Shown: positions 21,900-33,300 of the stretch, in pieces
Position numbering within the stretch: the first letter of the stretch is position 1
Layout: each line of letters starts with the position of its first letter
Assembly: GCA_018806985.1 (NCBI GenBank)
Contig: JADANN010000018.1
Coordinates: 2,921,001 to 2,985,000 of the forward strand
Length of the DNA: 64,000 nucleotides
From: Angiostrongylus vasorum
Lineage: Eukaryota; Nematoda; Chromadorea; Rhabditida; Metastrongylidae
Direction of reading: 5' to 3'
The notes under the pieces: model-generated
Seen by the model: the letters and a program-made list of their open reading frames with translations, nothing else
Told to the model about the DNA's origin: nothing
Database searches by the model: none
Program-made: the position numbers and the translations under genes

Positions 21900-21948
21900 T
21901 GTGAGAGCGATAAAGAGAGAGAGCGAGAGAGCGAGAGTGTGTGTGTTG
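21900..21948. repeat. (AG)n-rich simple repeat
   Basis: Interrupted GA/GC tract ending in (GT)n. Confidence 0.85.
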
Positions 21949-22048
21949 TAATAAATGATAATGCACTATTTGAAGAACATAATGTACTCATATAGACACA
22001 GATTTTTTATTTCGTTCAGCGACTTTGTGCTGTCCGGTTGGTATAACG

Positions 22049-23609
22049 ATGGGAAAGAAATCGGGCAGTGCTGAGGTACAGGTTTTTTTTAACGCACTGA
22101 AAGAAATGTATCGCTTTCTTGATGGGCTTTCCTTCTGCACAAATACTCTCGGCGATGTTTATCTATTCAATCACCAATTTTGCTTCCGCTTTTACGGTAA
22201 CGATCGCGATTCAGAGAAACCCCCTGTGGTGTACAAAAAATTATTTTGTAGGAACCAATACTCTTAGCAGTCTGTTGCGAAAATGACTTATGAAATAATC
22301 TTGAAAAATTTGTGGCTAGACTGTGTTTTTTCTGCATGACGCATGATTTCTGCTTCATGTGAACATTTTTGAAGCAACAGGGCTTCCACTATGGTTAACG
22401 AGAATCTGATTTCCAGTCATGAGTCGCAGTAATCCTGCAATTTGATATTCCCGCATCGAATTTCCATAAGCCCGGCACTGATCGATGGGTTCATGTTTTC
22501 TTCGTGAGCTGAAATGTGATTTCTAATGCAATATTTATTCCACAACTGCTAATGTCTCGTCGAACTTCGCCAAGGGTCACAGTGATACGCAATCTTCTCA
22601 GCCAAGTGCTTTCATAACCGTCTCGGAAGAAACCCAAAACTTAAGTTTCAATCCTCAGAAAACAGCCTCTTTAGGCCCATCGGTTTTTTGTGTTTTCATT
22701 TAATGAAAAAGATTAGCGTCGCAAAGCTTGCAGAGGTAGCGAATGTGCCCGGCAAAAATTCGTCGAGCTCATTTTAGACGATATTTTGACTTCTTCCGAT
22801 TTCCTTATTTTCGTTTTTTGGCTGACGTTTGTGGCCCGTTCCAAGCTCTAAAGAGGGTGAAATTTGCCGGAACTTTCGTCTTTATGGAATGAATGTTCTG
22901 AAGTTTGCTCTTGTGATTTCTTATCACAACTAGTGTAACACTTCCATGTTTTTGTTACTGGACTTGTGCCATCCAGAGCATCACCATTTGAAGATGCTAT
23001 AAACACACTTATGTCCTCAACTTCACCAGTTTGCCCCATTTTTACACCGTCAGAATTTTCGTTCAATTACGCCGAGCAAACTGTCAAAAAATGTGAGAAA
23101 TATGAGAGGCAAAAACAGGAACTATTCTGTCTGTTTAACATGTCGGCAGTAACTGCGAAGAAGCTTCATCGCTAAGCACCACTGAGCATTTGGAATTGGT
23201 AATTTCCCAAAAGTACAGAAAAATACGCAGAAAAAAACTTGGAGCATACCTAGTAAGAAGTAAATAAGAGTCATACAATCGAAACAATGAAAACGCATCT
23301 ATGGTTCATACGAATCGTAAGAAAAAATTGAAGCCACAATACCATTCGTCATTTAGTGAAAAGTAAAAAAGTACGCGCTACTATGAGCCCAGTAAAGCTT
23401 CTTCGATATAGTAGTTTAATGGCGTTTATTAGTTGCAGGGAAAAACCGCTGGCGACCTAAAGGATGAAGCCAAGGCTCTGGTAGGCAGAATCCAAGAGCT
23501 CTACTTAGCAATTGAGGAGTATCGACGGAAAGATCGGGAGCTATGGCGAAGCTTGAACAAAAGGCTTGAGGACTTGGAAGAAGTGGTGAGCTTGTTGAGT
23601 AGCCAGTGA
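22049..23609 (+). CDS. Small coiled-coil protein gene, unrecognised
   Basis: First exon: acceptor ttcgttcag at 22011-22019, then ATG 22049 and MGKKSGSAEVQ up to a donor after 22081. The penultimate exon starts at about 23054 after ccgtcag, encodes NYAEQTVKKCEKYERQKQELF and ends at 23148 before GTAACT. The last exon, 23439-23609, begins after ttgcag in the same phase and gives 56 residues rich in Glu, Lys, Arg and Leu (KALVGRIQELYLAIEEYRR ... LEDLEEVVSLLSSQ), a clear coiled coil, then TGA. The last two exons fit phase 0 to 0. The link from exon 1 does not match in phase, so a small middle exon is missing or exon 1 belongs elsewhere. I infer a small structural or complex-subunit protein but cannot name it. 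Confidence 0.55.
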
Positions 23610-24329
23610 AACACAGTATTAACATAATCTGTGGTTAAAAAAATTTATGCTTAGCATCAGTTAAGTCGATAATTTGAAAATCTGCTAGAAGAGAGTGGTA
23701 GTATTCAGAGTCATTAAGAAAGCGCGTAGAGCTTCCAATTTGACGCCATCCATGCGCCAAGAGTGCTGATTCGAGACTAATACTGCCAAGGTTAGTAAAA
23801 CGATGGTTCACTTGAGCTGTCGTTTGTTCAGGCCTGAGCAGTACGGGATAGTCCTATACTTAAAAGTCGAGAGTCGCAGGCAGCTGTCTGCCTGCGAGGT
23901 GAATACGATGGGCTATTCTAAAGTGTTAGCTATTCTTCTTGAAATGCTAATGGTTTTACATAAACCTCGGAAAGGGGTGGAAAAAGTAATGCCTAAATTT
24001 GAAGCCAAAATAGCAGCTAATCCTGAGAGTTTCTAGTCTTATCCAGTTCTATCACATCCTTACAAGTTTCCCATTAAATTTACACTCTATTAAGTGCTCA
24101 AATGCCGACATTCAGTGAATGGAACACTAAAGACAAGATAATAACTGCTAGAACATTACCGAAGGACTAGAGGACTTCTATGAATAAGAAAGCTTTCCTA
24201 CATTTCTCACTCGAGATGAAAATTTCTAGAAGATACACTGCACAGGCTGTAACTGTTCTTAAACATGTTTTCATGATTTCTCTAATTGATAGATTTCGAC
24301 ATTGCTAACGGACATCGCTCCACCCTGTT

Positions 24330-24960
24330 TACGTGTTTGGCACTCGATTTGACTGACCAGAAGCTTCGGTTTCTGTTCAAATTACCAACACAACCATATT
24401 GGTGCCGAGACATTCGCAAAACTTGGACCTCAAGCCAGATTCGAACCCGTGATTACCCTTTCGAGAGCTCACTTGTTGCTCACTACAGCGCTGATGACCT
24501 TGCTCTGGCTTACTCTTTGCTTAAAAAAATTCTGAGGGAAAGTGAAAGTAAGGGTCTCAATGGTGCAATGGGTAACACATGACCTCCGAAAAGGTAGCAG
24601 GAGTTCGAATCTGGCGCAAGTTTCAAATTTTGCAAATACCTCAGCGTAGTGATGCTGAGATATTTGCGATACTCTGGTCCACAGGTGTCTGCTGTGGAGA
24701 ACGGACGCGTTACTACCTTTTTCCAGGGGCTAATGCGTTTGCCACCATACTGTGTAGGTCTTTCTTTTCACCTGTCTCACAGCTAGTTTTCTGTCTACCA
24801 GTGCCAGTAGAAATCACCCGTCAACGGTATTGATTTGGAAGGCGCAAATCGGTACTGAACCCACTTAAGCCGGAGCTATAGTTTAAATCACAAGGTTAAG
24901 TTTTTTATTTGCTGCCTAATAAAGTTTTTTCACGGTATCGCATTGTGTTAAATATAACCA
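24330..24960. mobile_element. Cluster of SINE family B copies, partly head to head
   Basis: 24400-24560 reads on the minus strand with a good B box (cgggttcgaatctggc). 24560-24650 reads on plus with its own tRNA-like head (tggtgcaatgggtaacacat and gagttcgaatctgg). A further minus-strand copy follows to about 24960. The plus and minus tails meet at a short palindrome near 24640 (ctcagc...gctgag). Confidence 0.65.
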
Positions 24961-25143
24961 CTACGGTTGCTTCATTGAAAACACTAATGCGAATTTGTTA
25001 CACAAAAATCACGGTGAATAGACAGCTTTGTCTCTGTACTTGTTATTTTACAAAGTAAAATCTACTTCATGACGTTACGCTGAATGATATACAGCTTTCC
25101 TAAGTTTAAACCGTTATGTGACTAAATTTGGTAGTGTTTTCAG

Positions 25144-26404
25144 AAGTCCCAAAGAGGAAAACGGCGCCGAACTAAGGTAGAAAGTGGTATGTTGTGTAAT
25201 CTTCAAAGCACATATTTTGTTGTGACTGGCCAAACTACGTTGCCAATATTTATTCCCATAGCTAAAATGTTTGGAAAGAATATACTGTTACCATTGAAGA
25301 AATGAACTGATAGATCTAGTATTAAGACGTCAAGTTGCTCAAATAGATTGTTGTTGTCTGCCGTGAGGGCTGAACACAGTTTTCAACCACTCGCTTCTCT
25401 CGGAGTCGTCAAGGGGTTGACACGATAGATAAAACTGTCTCATATGATTCATTTGGTCGACGACAACATAGAGAAACCTTGTCGGTAGTCGTCCTTGTTG
25501 TTGATCCGTTACTCTTCACAACCCCTCGTCTGTTCTTCTCAATCAATCGTTATCTTCCGGATGCTTGATGATAGATCGTTGCATCGGATTAGGCACGTAT
25601 CCTGCTGTAGCACAAATATGAAGATTTATATGATTCTGGCTACTAAATAGAAAGTTAATGAGTAGAGAGAATAGCCGATTTTTAAAAGACCAACTTTGTT
25701 TTGGCATCGGCACAGTTGCAATGCGGGGTGGTACCATCAGAAAAAGTGGAGGAAAAGAAAAAGGAAGGTCACCACTGGAAATAAGTGATGCTTTTATAAA
25801 AATTTCTGCTCTGTTCCGTCAAAGTGCCAGATAACGAAATTCATCTCTGAATTCTCATCAAGAGTTATTTTAGCTCCTTCTTAGGATTTTTTGAGATATA
25901 TATAAATATGAAATTACGCTTCTATGTGAATTCTGTGCGGTTGGTCTCCACGGGACATACTCAGTGGAAGCCTCATAGAAAGCGGCGCGGAGGAAGGCGA
26001 AATCCGCCGAAACGTCAGCTTGTTCGTGAATAAAGAGTAAAAATAACACCTCGCGTTCGCTCAACAAGAATAAGAAGAATGTATTAATATGGTTTTGAAA
26101 AGCAGCTTACATCTGTGTTGGCTCATAACATTCCACTTTGAAAACTTGTCAAGTGTAACAAACTTCTGACTCAGGCCTGTTTTCTCCATTTTTCAGGGGG
26201 ATTTTTTCAATTATCAGATTAGGACGAGTTAAAGTTGTTTTCCAGACAATGTGAAGCCTCCCGTAGACAGTACACCTGCAGCCGATGCTACTGCCTTAAC
26301 CAATGTTGGTAGGTGTATTTTAACGTATTTTTGAGCGATAAAATTTATTTCGAACCACTGGTGTTTTGATTTTGTTTTAAGGAACTTCAAAGCCTGGGCA
26401 GTAG
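25144..26404 (+). CDS. Candidate 3' exons of an unrecognised plus-strand gene
   Basis: Exon 26246-26308 lies between acceptor gttttccag and donor GTAGGT and reads NVKPPVDSTPAADATALTN. It joins in phase to 26382-26404 (after gttttaag), which gives GTSKPGQ and a TAG stop; AATAAA follows 59 bases later. A possible upstream exon at 25144-25176 has good borders (tgttttcag and GTAGAA), but its phase link is not established and exons between must be missing. The ending Pro/Ala/Thr-rich tail suggests a disordered C-terminus. It converges on the TWK gene end at 27227. Product unknown; the two-exon end with a poly(A) signal is the firm part. Confidence 0.4.
25985..26020 (+). ncRNA. Hammerhead-like motif with well-paired stem II
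   Basis: GGAGGA, stem II AGGCG-AAAT-CCGCC, GAAA, CGTC, AGCTTG. Stem II pairs GGCG/CGCC and GAAAC-GTC is intact, but CTGA is replaced by CGGA, so it is probably inactive. Confidence 0.4.
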
Positions 26405-26462
26405 TCCACAGACCAGGAGAATACAATGTTATTCAAAAACAGCATTTTTTGTCAATTATCTC

Positions 26463-26468
26463 AATAAA
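26463..26468 (+). other. Poly(A) signal AATAAA
   Basis: Canonical hexamer 59 bases after the TAG stop of the plus-strand exon pair ending at 26404. Confidence 0.5.
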
Positions 26469-27226
26469 ACATTTCTTGCGGGCTACACCTCGATACCATG
26501 GGCTACTAGCACTCTTATTATAACAATTTCGAACTGCTTCTCGTATTTTCGAAATCGAGAAAGCCAATGAGCACAACTTGCATTAGCAGCATTGAATCAT
26601 AACATAGCTCATTCTCTGGCCTCGGATAACAAGTGAGTCAGAAAGCGGCTATCAAATGAATTCATGAAGCGGTTACCCTTGAGCGTCCAACGTTCTGAAC
26701 TAAACAATTGTAGAGTATGTCAAACCATCACGAAAAACCACCCTATCGAAGTTCTCCAAACTGCGAATCTATTGCAAGTTTGACATGTTGGCATGTATAT
26801 GAAGCAACACATACGTTGTATGCAATGCATGTGTAGGTCGGAGGAGGCAAAATAGATTCGGCCAATGGATTTCTTTTCCTGTGGTTTATTTCTCCACGCA
26901 GAGCTTCATCACCTCAATTGTTGTTCTCAATCAATATCTTGTCCAGCAAAGATGTTACGCATAAACGACATGTATACTTGAGCGACAAAGTAAAGTCTCT
27001 TTCATGAACCTGTGTTATTCTCACCCTTTAAGGTAAATGAAACCACTTTCGAATGATTGAAATGTGAAAAATGACAGCCATCTATCAACTTTTAAGCGTG
27101 TTTATCGAAGCGCCACTGACAACAACTCCTAAAGTCATGTTAGTGGCCGTAGCAATGATGATGGCTAAAAAGAAAAGAGTCACTATAGTGGAAGCTGAGA
27201 ACAAGAGACACTAGAATGTGAATCTG

Positions 27227-27343
27227 TTAGGTGCTTTCCGATGATGAGATGCCGGGCTGGCTCCAAGCAGGGACGTTGTCCATGAAATCCATGTCTTCCA
27301 GGAATGGGGAGAATGCGCATGTGCCTGTGCTGTTTTCGAGAGC
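27227..27343 (-). CDS. TWK channel, last coding exon
   Basis: Acceptor cttctag, phase 0, 38 codons then TAA. It is cytoplasmic, acidic and Ser-rich ([17 protein letters not shown]). It joins directly to the exon at 27400-27510. Confidence 0.8.
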   Translation of the reverse strand, partial: ALENSTGTCAFSPFLEDMDFMDNVPAWSQPGISSSEST

Positions 27344-30300
27344 CTAGAAGAAAAATCGACCATTAACCGGTAGTTGTCTCAACAGTAAGCAGAAACAACC
27401 TTGCGATCCACTTTTTCGAGCAGTCCAAGACGAGCCAACGCCTGCAACTGATTCATGCCAGCTGTTCTTATGCCGGTAATTCCTCGATTCACGTTCAGCG
27501 ACTGTGCCATCTAAGAATTCAACAAAGTCCATTGACAGAGTGATCAATCGTTTCGGAAATATTTCGTCAAATTTCTTAATTTGTTGCAACCGTTTAGTAG
27601 ATTGTACTTTAATACACAAAGTTCTTGTTATTGAAAAAATCTATGACATTTTTCAAAGAAAATCTTTAGTAGAACATCCATATTAGAGATAGTTAATGGG
27701 CTTTGTTGGCTTATTGAAGACGAACAGAATCATGATGGAAGCCTTCAGTTTTATGTTATTGTCTGTCGGGACGAGTGTATTGCTGTGGCAAAAGGTGTCA
27801 TACAATAGACAATGTTTTTTGGTTGGCGCTAAGGTTGGCACAGATAATTTGTTCAGTACTGCGGTGGTGCATAATAAGGTGGATTTCCGGATAGATATGT
27901 CGGATTCGTTCTAGGCCTAGGTGACTGTGCTGAAGTTTAGCGTTCTGCTGTACATCAGCCTCTACACCTAGAAACACTTTTGTCCATAACTACCAGAAAA
28001 CACTAGATCTTTTGGGTGCCAGCGCATATTTCTTGAGAAATGTGCAAGAGTGATGGAAGCTTCTTATTTAGACGCAGTTATAAACTAGAGAAGATTGCGC
28101 TTTGAGGAAAAACATGAAAGCTTTTTGGATTCGCTAAAAAGGACTTTGTACAGCATAATATCGTGGTCGGTTACTTTTTTCATTCCTACTTTCGTTTCTG
28201 ATTTCGGTTTTAACATCTCTCCGAATCATCTACTAGGAAGACCGAGCGAAGGATTCGTCGCCGAAAATACACCTCCCTCTGATCCACATCGTGGTGAACA
28301 CCTGGATATGCCCTTGCAAGGTTACGCCAGGACTCCAGGGGATGACCAAGTTGCACGACCAGCAATAGGCCAGCCTCAGTACCCCGTACACTGGATGCTC
28401 CCGTCTATGACGTCTGGCGGTGAGACGACCGGTGAGACGACAGAAAATCTCGGGTTACGCAGGACGTCACTGGAACCGGATCTGATGAACACATGCACGA
28501 CATGCCATGGAGATTGTTTCTTACTATGCAAGTATAATGCCAGAACACTCTCCACAGACGCCGATCTTCACACCCTTCTTGTAGCCGCAGACCGCATTAA
28601 ATTTCATGTGATCGAATTACAAGAAACAAAAATCGAGAAGACTTGAGAAGACCGACATAGGCCAACTAAACAACGAGACCCTTGTGATCCGTGGAGAAAA
28701 GGTCCCTGTCACGAAATGTCGGCGGCGTAGGCTTTGTCGTCCACCCATCCATTGTCCATCTCGTCGACTCATACGAGATCCTTTTCCCCTCGCATAGCCG
28801 TCCTCCGTCTTCAATTGTCGCATCATAAGAAGATCATTATCATCAACTGCTACTCACCGACCGACGCAGCTGATGAGTACGAATTAAATGCGTCCTACTA
28901 TCAGTTGGAGGATGTCATCCGCAATGATAAAGCATATCATAAACTTGTTGTCGGAGACTTCAACGCCAGAATAAGAAAGGCCAACGAGAGCGAGTACAGG
29001 ACCGGAAATTTCGGATTAGGAGTAAGAAATGAGAATCGGGAACCGTCTCTCAGGACTCCTGTCAGCAGCACGTCTCTTCATGGAAACTCGTTTTTCGAGA
29101 AGAAAGAAAGCCCCCGCTGGACATGGGAGTCTCCCAATGGCATGACTCATGCGGAGATCGACCGTATTCTGACAAACAGAAGATGGTGCGTACTTGACAC
29201 TTCGGTAGTCCCGTCATTCTGTACTGGTTCCGATCACCGCCTTCTTCGCGCGAAGATTCGATTCAGCCACAAGCTGGAAGAGAACCCTCTTTATCGACCA
29301 CAAGGAAAAAGTCTAGCTGTATACGACGTGAACATTCTGAACGAAGCCCTATCCAAACGTGGCTGGCAGATTAAAGAAGACCTGACCGAAGATTACGAGC
29401 TGCTTTTTGAAGGACTGAAAAGCTGTGGCGAATTTGCCTCAGTTCCTCAAGCAAGAAGATGGGATCGCATCTCCGTCACTACGAAGGAGTTGCTCGAAAA
29501 GAGAAGGAAACTAAAGCTTGGTCCTACTGCAACACGTTTGACATGACTAGTAATAAATGCCAGCTGCAGAAGAGCATTGCAGGAAGATTTACAACGGTAC
29601 AAGCAGAAGAAACTACTGGAAGCAGCAGAGAAAAGATGCAGTCTGAAAAAATGCCGTCGGGACTTGTGTGATTATAATGTTCTGCTGTCAGCTCATGATG
29701 AACGAAGATGGGATCATCAAGAGTTCCCGCCATGATATGGAATTAATAGCGGAAACGTTCTACACCAACCTTTTCCGTTCCACAATCCCCCGTCCCGGAC
29801 CTTAATATCCCCTGCTGGAGAAAAACCACCTGGAATTCTTCCGTCGGAGGTTCGAGTTGCAATAGAAAGCATGAAAAAGAGGCACAGCTCCAGGACCAGA
29901 CAATGTCATCGCCGATTTCCTTAGAGCTGGAGGCCACAATTTACATGTACTTCTCGCAAATCATATGACAGCCTACCTTCAAAAAGGAAAAAATTCCCAG
30001 ACCAGTTGACGACGTCGTGCACGGTCATCCTGCCCAAGAAAAGGGGACCGAAGGGATCTTCGTAACTATTGTCCCATATGCTTGTTGAGTGTACTCTACA
30101 AGCTCTTCACAAAGATTATCCTCTTGCGCTTATCAAGGACATTGGATGAGGCACAACCAGTCGAGAAAACAGGATTTCGGAAAGGATTTTGCTGTATGAA
30201 CCACATCCAAACCGTGTGCAGGTCATCGAAGTTTGTCAGGGAATACCACTTGCCTCTAGTCCTAACGTTTGTCGACTATGAAAAAGCGTTTAACAGTGTC

Positions 30301-33300
30301 GAAACGAATGCAATCCTATCAGTGCTCGTCGACCAAGGAGTGGACCCGCCCTACATAAGTACTCTGTGCGACTGTTATCGGAACTGCACTACGAAAATAC
30401 AGCTTTTCCATTTACCTCTTACCATACCCATAGGAAAAGGGGTTAGCGACACAGTATCGCCAAAGCTGTTCGGTGCCGCACTGCAGTGGATAATGAAGTC
30501 ACTCGATTTGGGATGAGAAAGGCATACGTATTAATGGAAAATTCCTATCAAACCTTCGTTTTGCCGACGACATTGTCATCTTCTCAAGAAGTACTAGCGG
30601 AGCAGAGATGATGATCAGCGAGCTACAACGAAGCAGGGAAAAAGATCGAACTTCGCATAAATCGAAAGAAGACCCAGTTCATGGAAAAACCCATGGTGCG
30701 AAGGCGAAAAAATTGAATTGGATGGCGCTCTCATTGCAGAGACCACCTCGTACGTATACCTTGAGCGATCAATGAACATGGAAGACAACATGAAAGAGGA
30801 ACTAGATAGAAGAAGAAGAGCAGCTTGGGCCGCATTCGGGCCTCTCAAAGAAGCCACCGACCAACTGTAGGACCCGAAAATCCGCGCTCACCACTTCGAT
30901 TCTACGGTCCTCCCAGCGCTCTGTTATGCTGCGGAGACGTGGGTTGATACTTCAACTACGTCAAGAATGCTTCGCACTACTCACAGAGCGCTTGAGCGAT
31001 GTCTTCTGAAATATAGTCGGCACTCTCAATATCTAGCCGGAATTCGAAGCTCTGACCTTCGAAATCTGTCACATTTTCGAGATCCAGGAGATTATACATC
31101 AATAGCGAAGCATAGATGGGTCGGTCACATAATGAGAAGAACAGACGACAGATGGACGAAAAGAACAGTAGAGTGGACTCCAAGAGAATGCAAACGTCCC
31201 CGAGGACGACCACCTACACGTTGGGCGGACGTGTTCATAAACAAAATTAATCAGCTGCACCTGCAGCTGCAGTTGTTTTACAGATCACGGTACGAGACTC
31301 GCACGCGCTACCATGCTCGAACAAGACCACCACCATGGACTACGATTGCGAGGGAAAGCAACGAATGGGATATGTGCTAGGGGTCCGCACAGCACGTGAA
31401 GATGGACCGTCCAAGTATCCAAGTAAGTAATATCGCACATGCAATTTTGAAACCGATCGTCATTCAACCCTCGGTAATAAAATAATCAGCATATGTTTGT
31501 ATTGTTGAGCTTACACAAGGTTGATAAAGATGTTTATTCGGCTAACGTTGCCACGTCTTCGTTTTCATCAGAGTCGATGATCATAGTCGATGGTCCACAG
31601 TAGTTCTTCTCGATGTGACGCCTTCGTCGTTACATTGACCTGGACTTTCCTTCGTGGAGTATCTGTCTCAATGAGTCATACTCATCCAGCGATGCCCTTT
31701 TATACAGAGCGATTGTTGATGATATTGTTGTCCGCCGATAAAATTTGTTTTTTAAGGGATAATCGGCTCATTCGAGGGATGGCTTCACTGAGGAAAATCC
31801 AAGATCGATGCGCAGACGAAGACCTCACATCGAGAAGAACGACTGTGGATCATCGACTAGGGTCATAAGAGCTGATGAAGACGAAGACGTTGAAAGGTTA
31901 ACCGAGTAAACATCTTTATCTACATTTTGTAAGCTCAACAGTATAAACACATGTTGATAGTACATGTAATTTCACCTGTTCAATTGCGGTCTACTGCTGA
32001 AGGAAGGTATTTGGAGTTTCCTCTTCTCAAGATTGATTCATTTCCTTTACACTAGTAAAGAGGTACGTGGAAATAATTGAGAAGCGTCTATTATCGAACT
32101 TTAACGTCTTTCATATATGATAGAAATCTGCTCCTGGAAAGGTAACTCTGCTGCCTAAATTGTAGGAGAGAGGCGTTGACAAAAGTATCAGGGTGAAAAG
32201 GACATTAGTTGTCTTTTCCACTCTTGAATTCTATTTGAAATATGAGGTGTGGACAAATTTTCACTCTGAACGATTGAATTTTTCCCTTTTCCTGTTGAAA
32301 ATTTATGTTTCAAAACACACAACTGTACAAAAGATGAAGGCAGCTGAAAATTACAAATCATGTAAAGTAAATCTATTTTTTTGTGCTTTGGACCAAGGAA
32401 AGAGTAGCACCTACCTTTATCATTTTGCTGGCAATCATCCGAGCTTTGCCGACGTGTCGTCCCAAGTAGTGGACGTGGTCGATGACTTCGGCAACGATGA
32501 AATCGATAGTGATCGTGACCAGAAGTACACCAATGATGATGAAGACCACCAGGTAGACAACATTAACGTCCGGCTCAAATTGATTATGGTTCCACAAGGA
32601 GTCGAAATATGTATGGCTAGCACTGCTTTTTTTTCGAAAGTCGTACGCTGAGCGGAGCTGATGTTGTTAGCAGACGAAGCCCACTGCGCCCTTTTTTAGT
32701 GACAAAATGCAATGTTTCGCTAGGTGAATGACCATATTCTTAAGAATTATAAATCGGTAGCCCTATTTTTTATGATGTGAATAATAAAAACACTTAGCGC
32801 TGTAAAGCCGCTATAAGTTGCAGCTGCGGAGGTTACAGTTCACGGAAGGGCAAAAATCATGCGAGCTTTAGTTTACTCTGCAATTTATTGGATATTTATG
32901 TTGAAAAGTGGAGACAACAATGTCATCCATGTTCAATATACGCTTTGCTTAACTTTGAGAGCATTTTTGTGAAAAATTAATATTTATCAAGCGGCTCATT
33001 GGACGCTAACATTGAGCAGTAGTAGGGTTGGTTGTGACACACAACTTCAACGTTGCTAAAAATAAGAAAAGCAGATAGTGCCACGATGTCGCTACTACGC
33101 TCGTAAAGGTCATCGTGGTGTATGGATACGGAGCAGTCCTTAGCATTTCTCTTTGATCCAAACTTATTTTTTTATTAACATACCATTAGATCACCAAATC
33201 CAATTGTGAATATCGATGTGAAGCTAAAGTATATAGCATCTTGAAGTGACAAATCAGCATAGCTATGGAACAGCAATCCTCCGAAAATTGGATAGAAAAA

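Larger units (their letters stand above)
31500..31945. mobile_element. Small element with inverted hammerhead-bearing ends
   Basis: The left end (31500-31620) and right end (31800-31945) are inverted copies: gttgagcttacacaaggttg at one end against its diverged complement at the other, each with a hammerhead-like core pointing outward. The interior encodes nothing recognisable. It looks like two small retrozyme- or PLE-end units inserted head to head. Confidence 0.6.

Noticed and set aside
23803..24036. 77-codon plus-strand frame
   Set aside because: The start lies after a stop-rich stretch. There is no link to the coiled-coil gene that ends at 23609, and no splice signals or family pattern.
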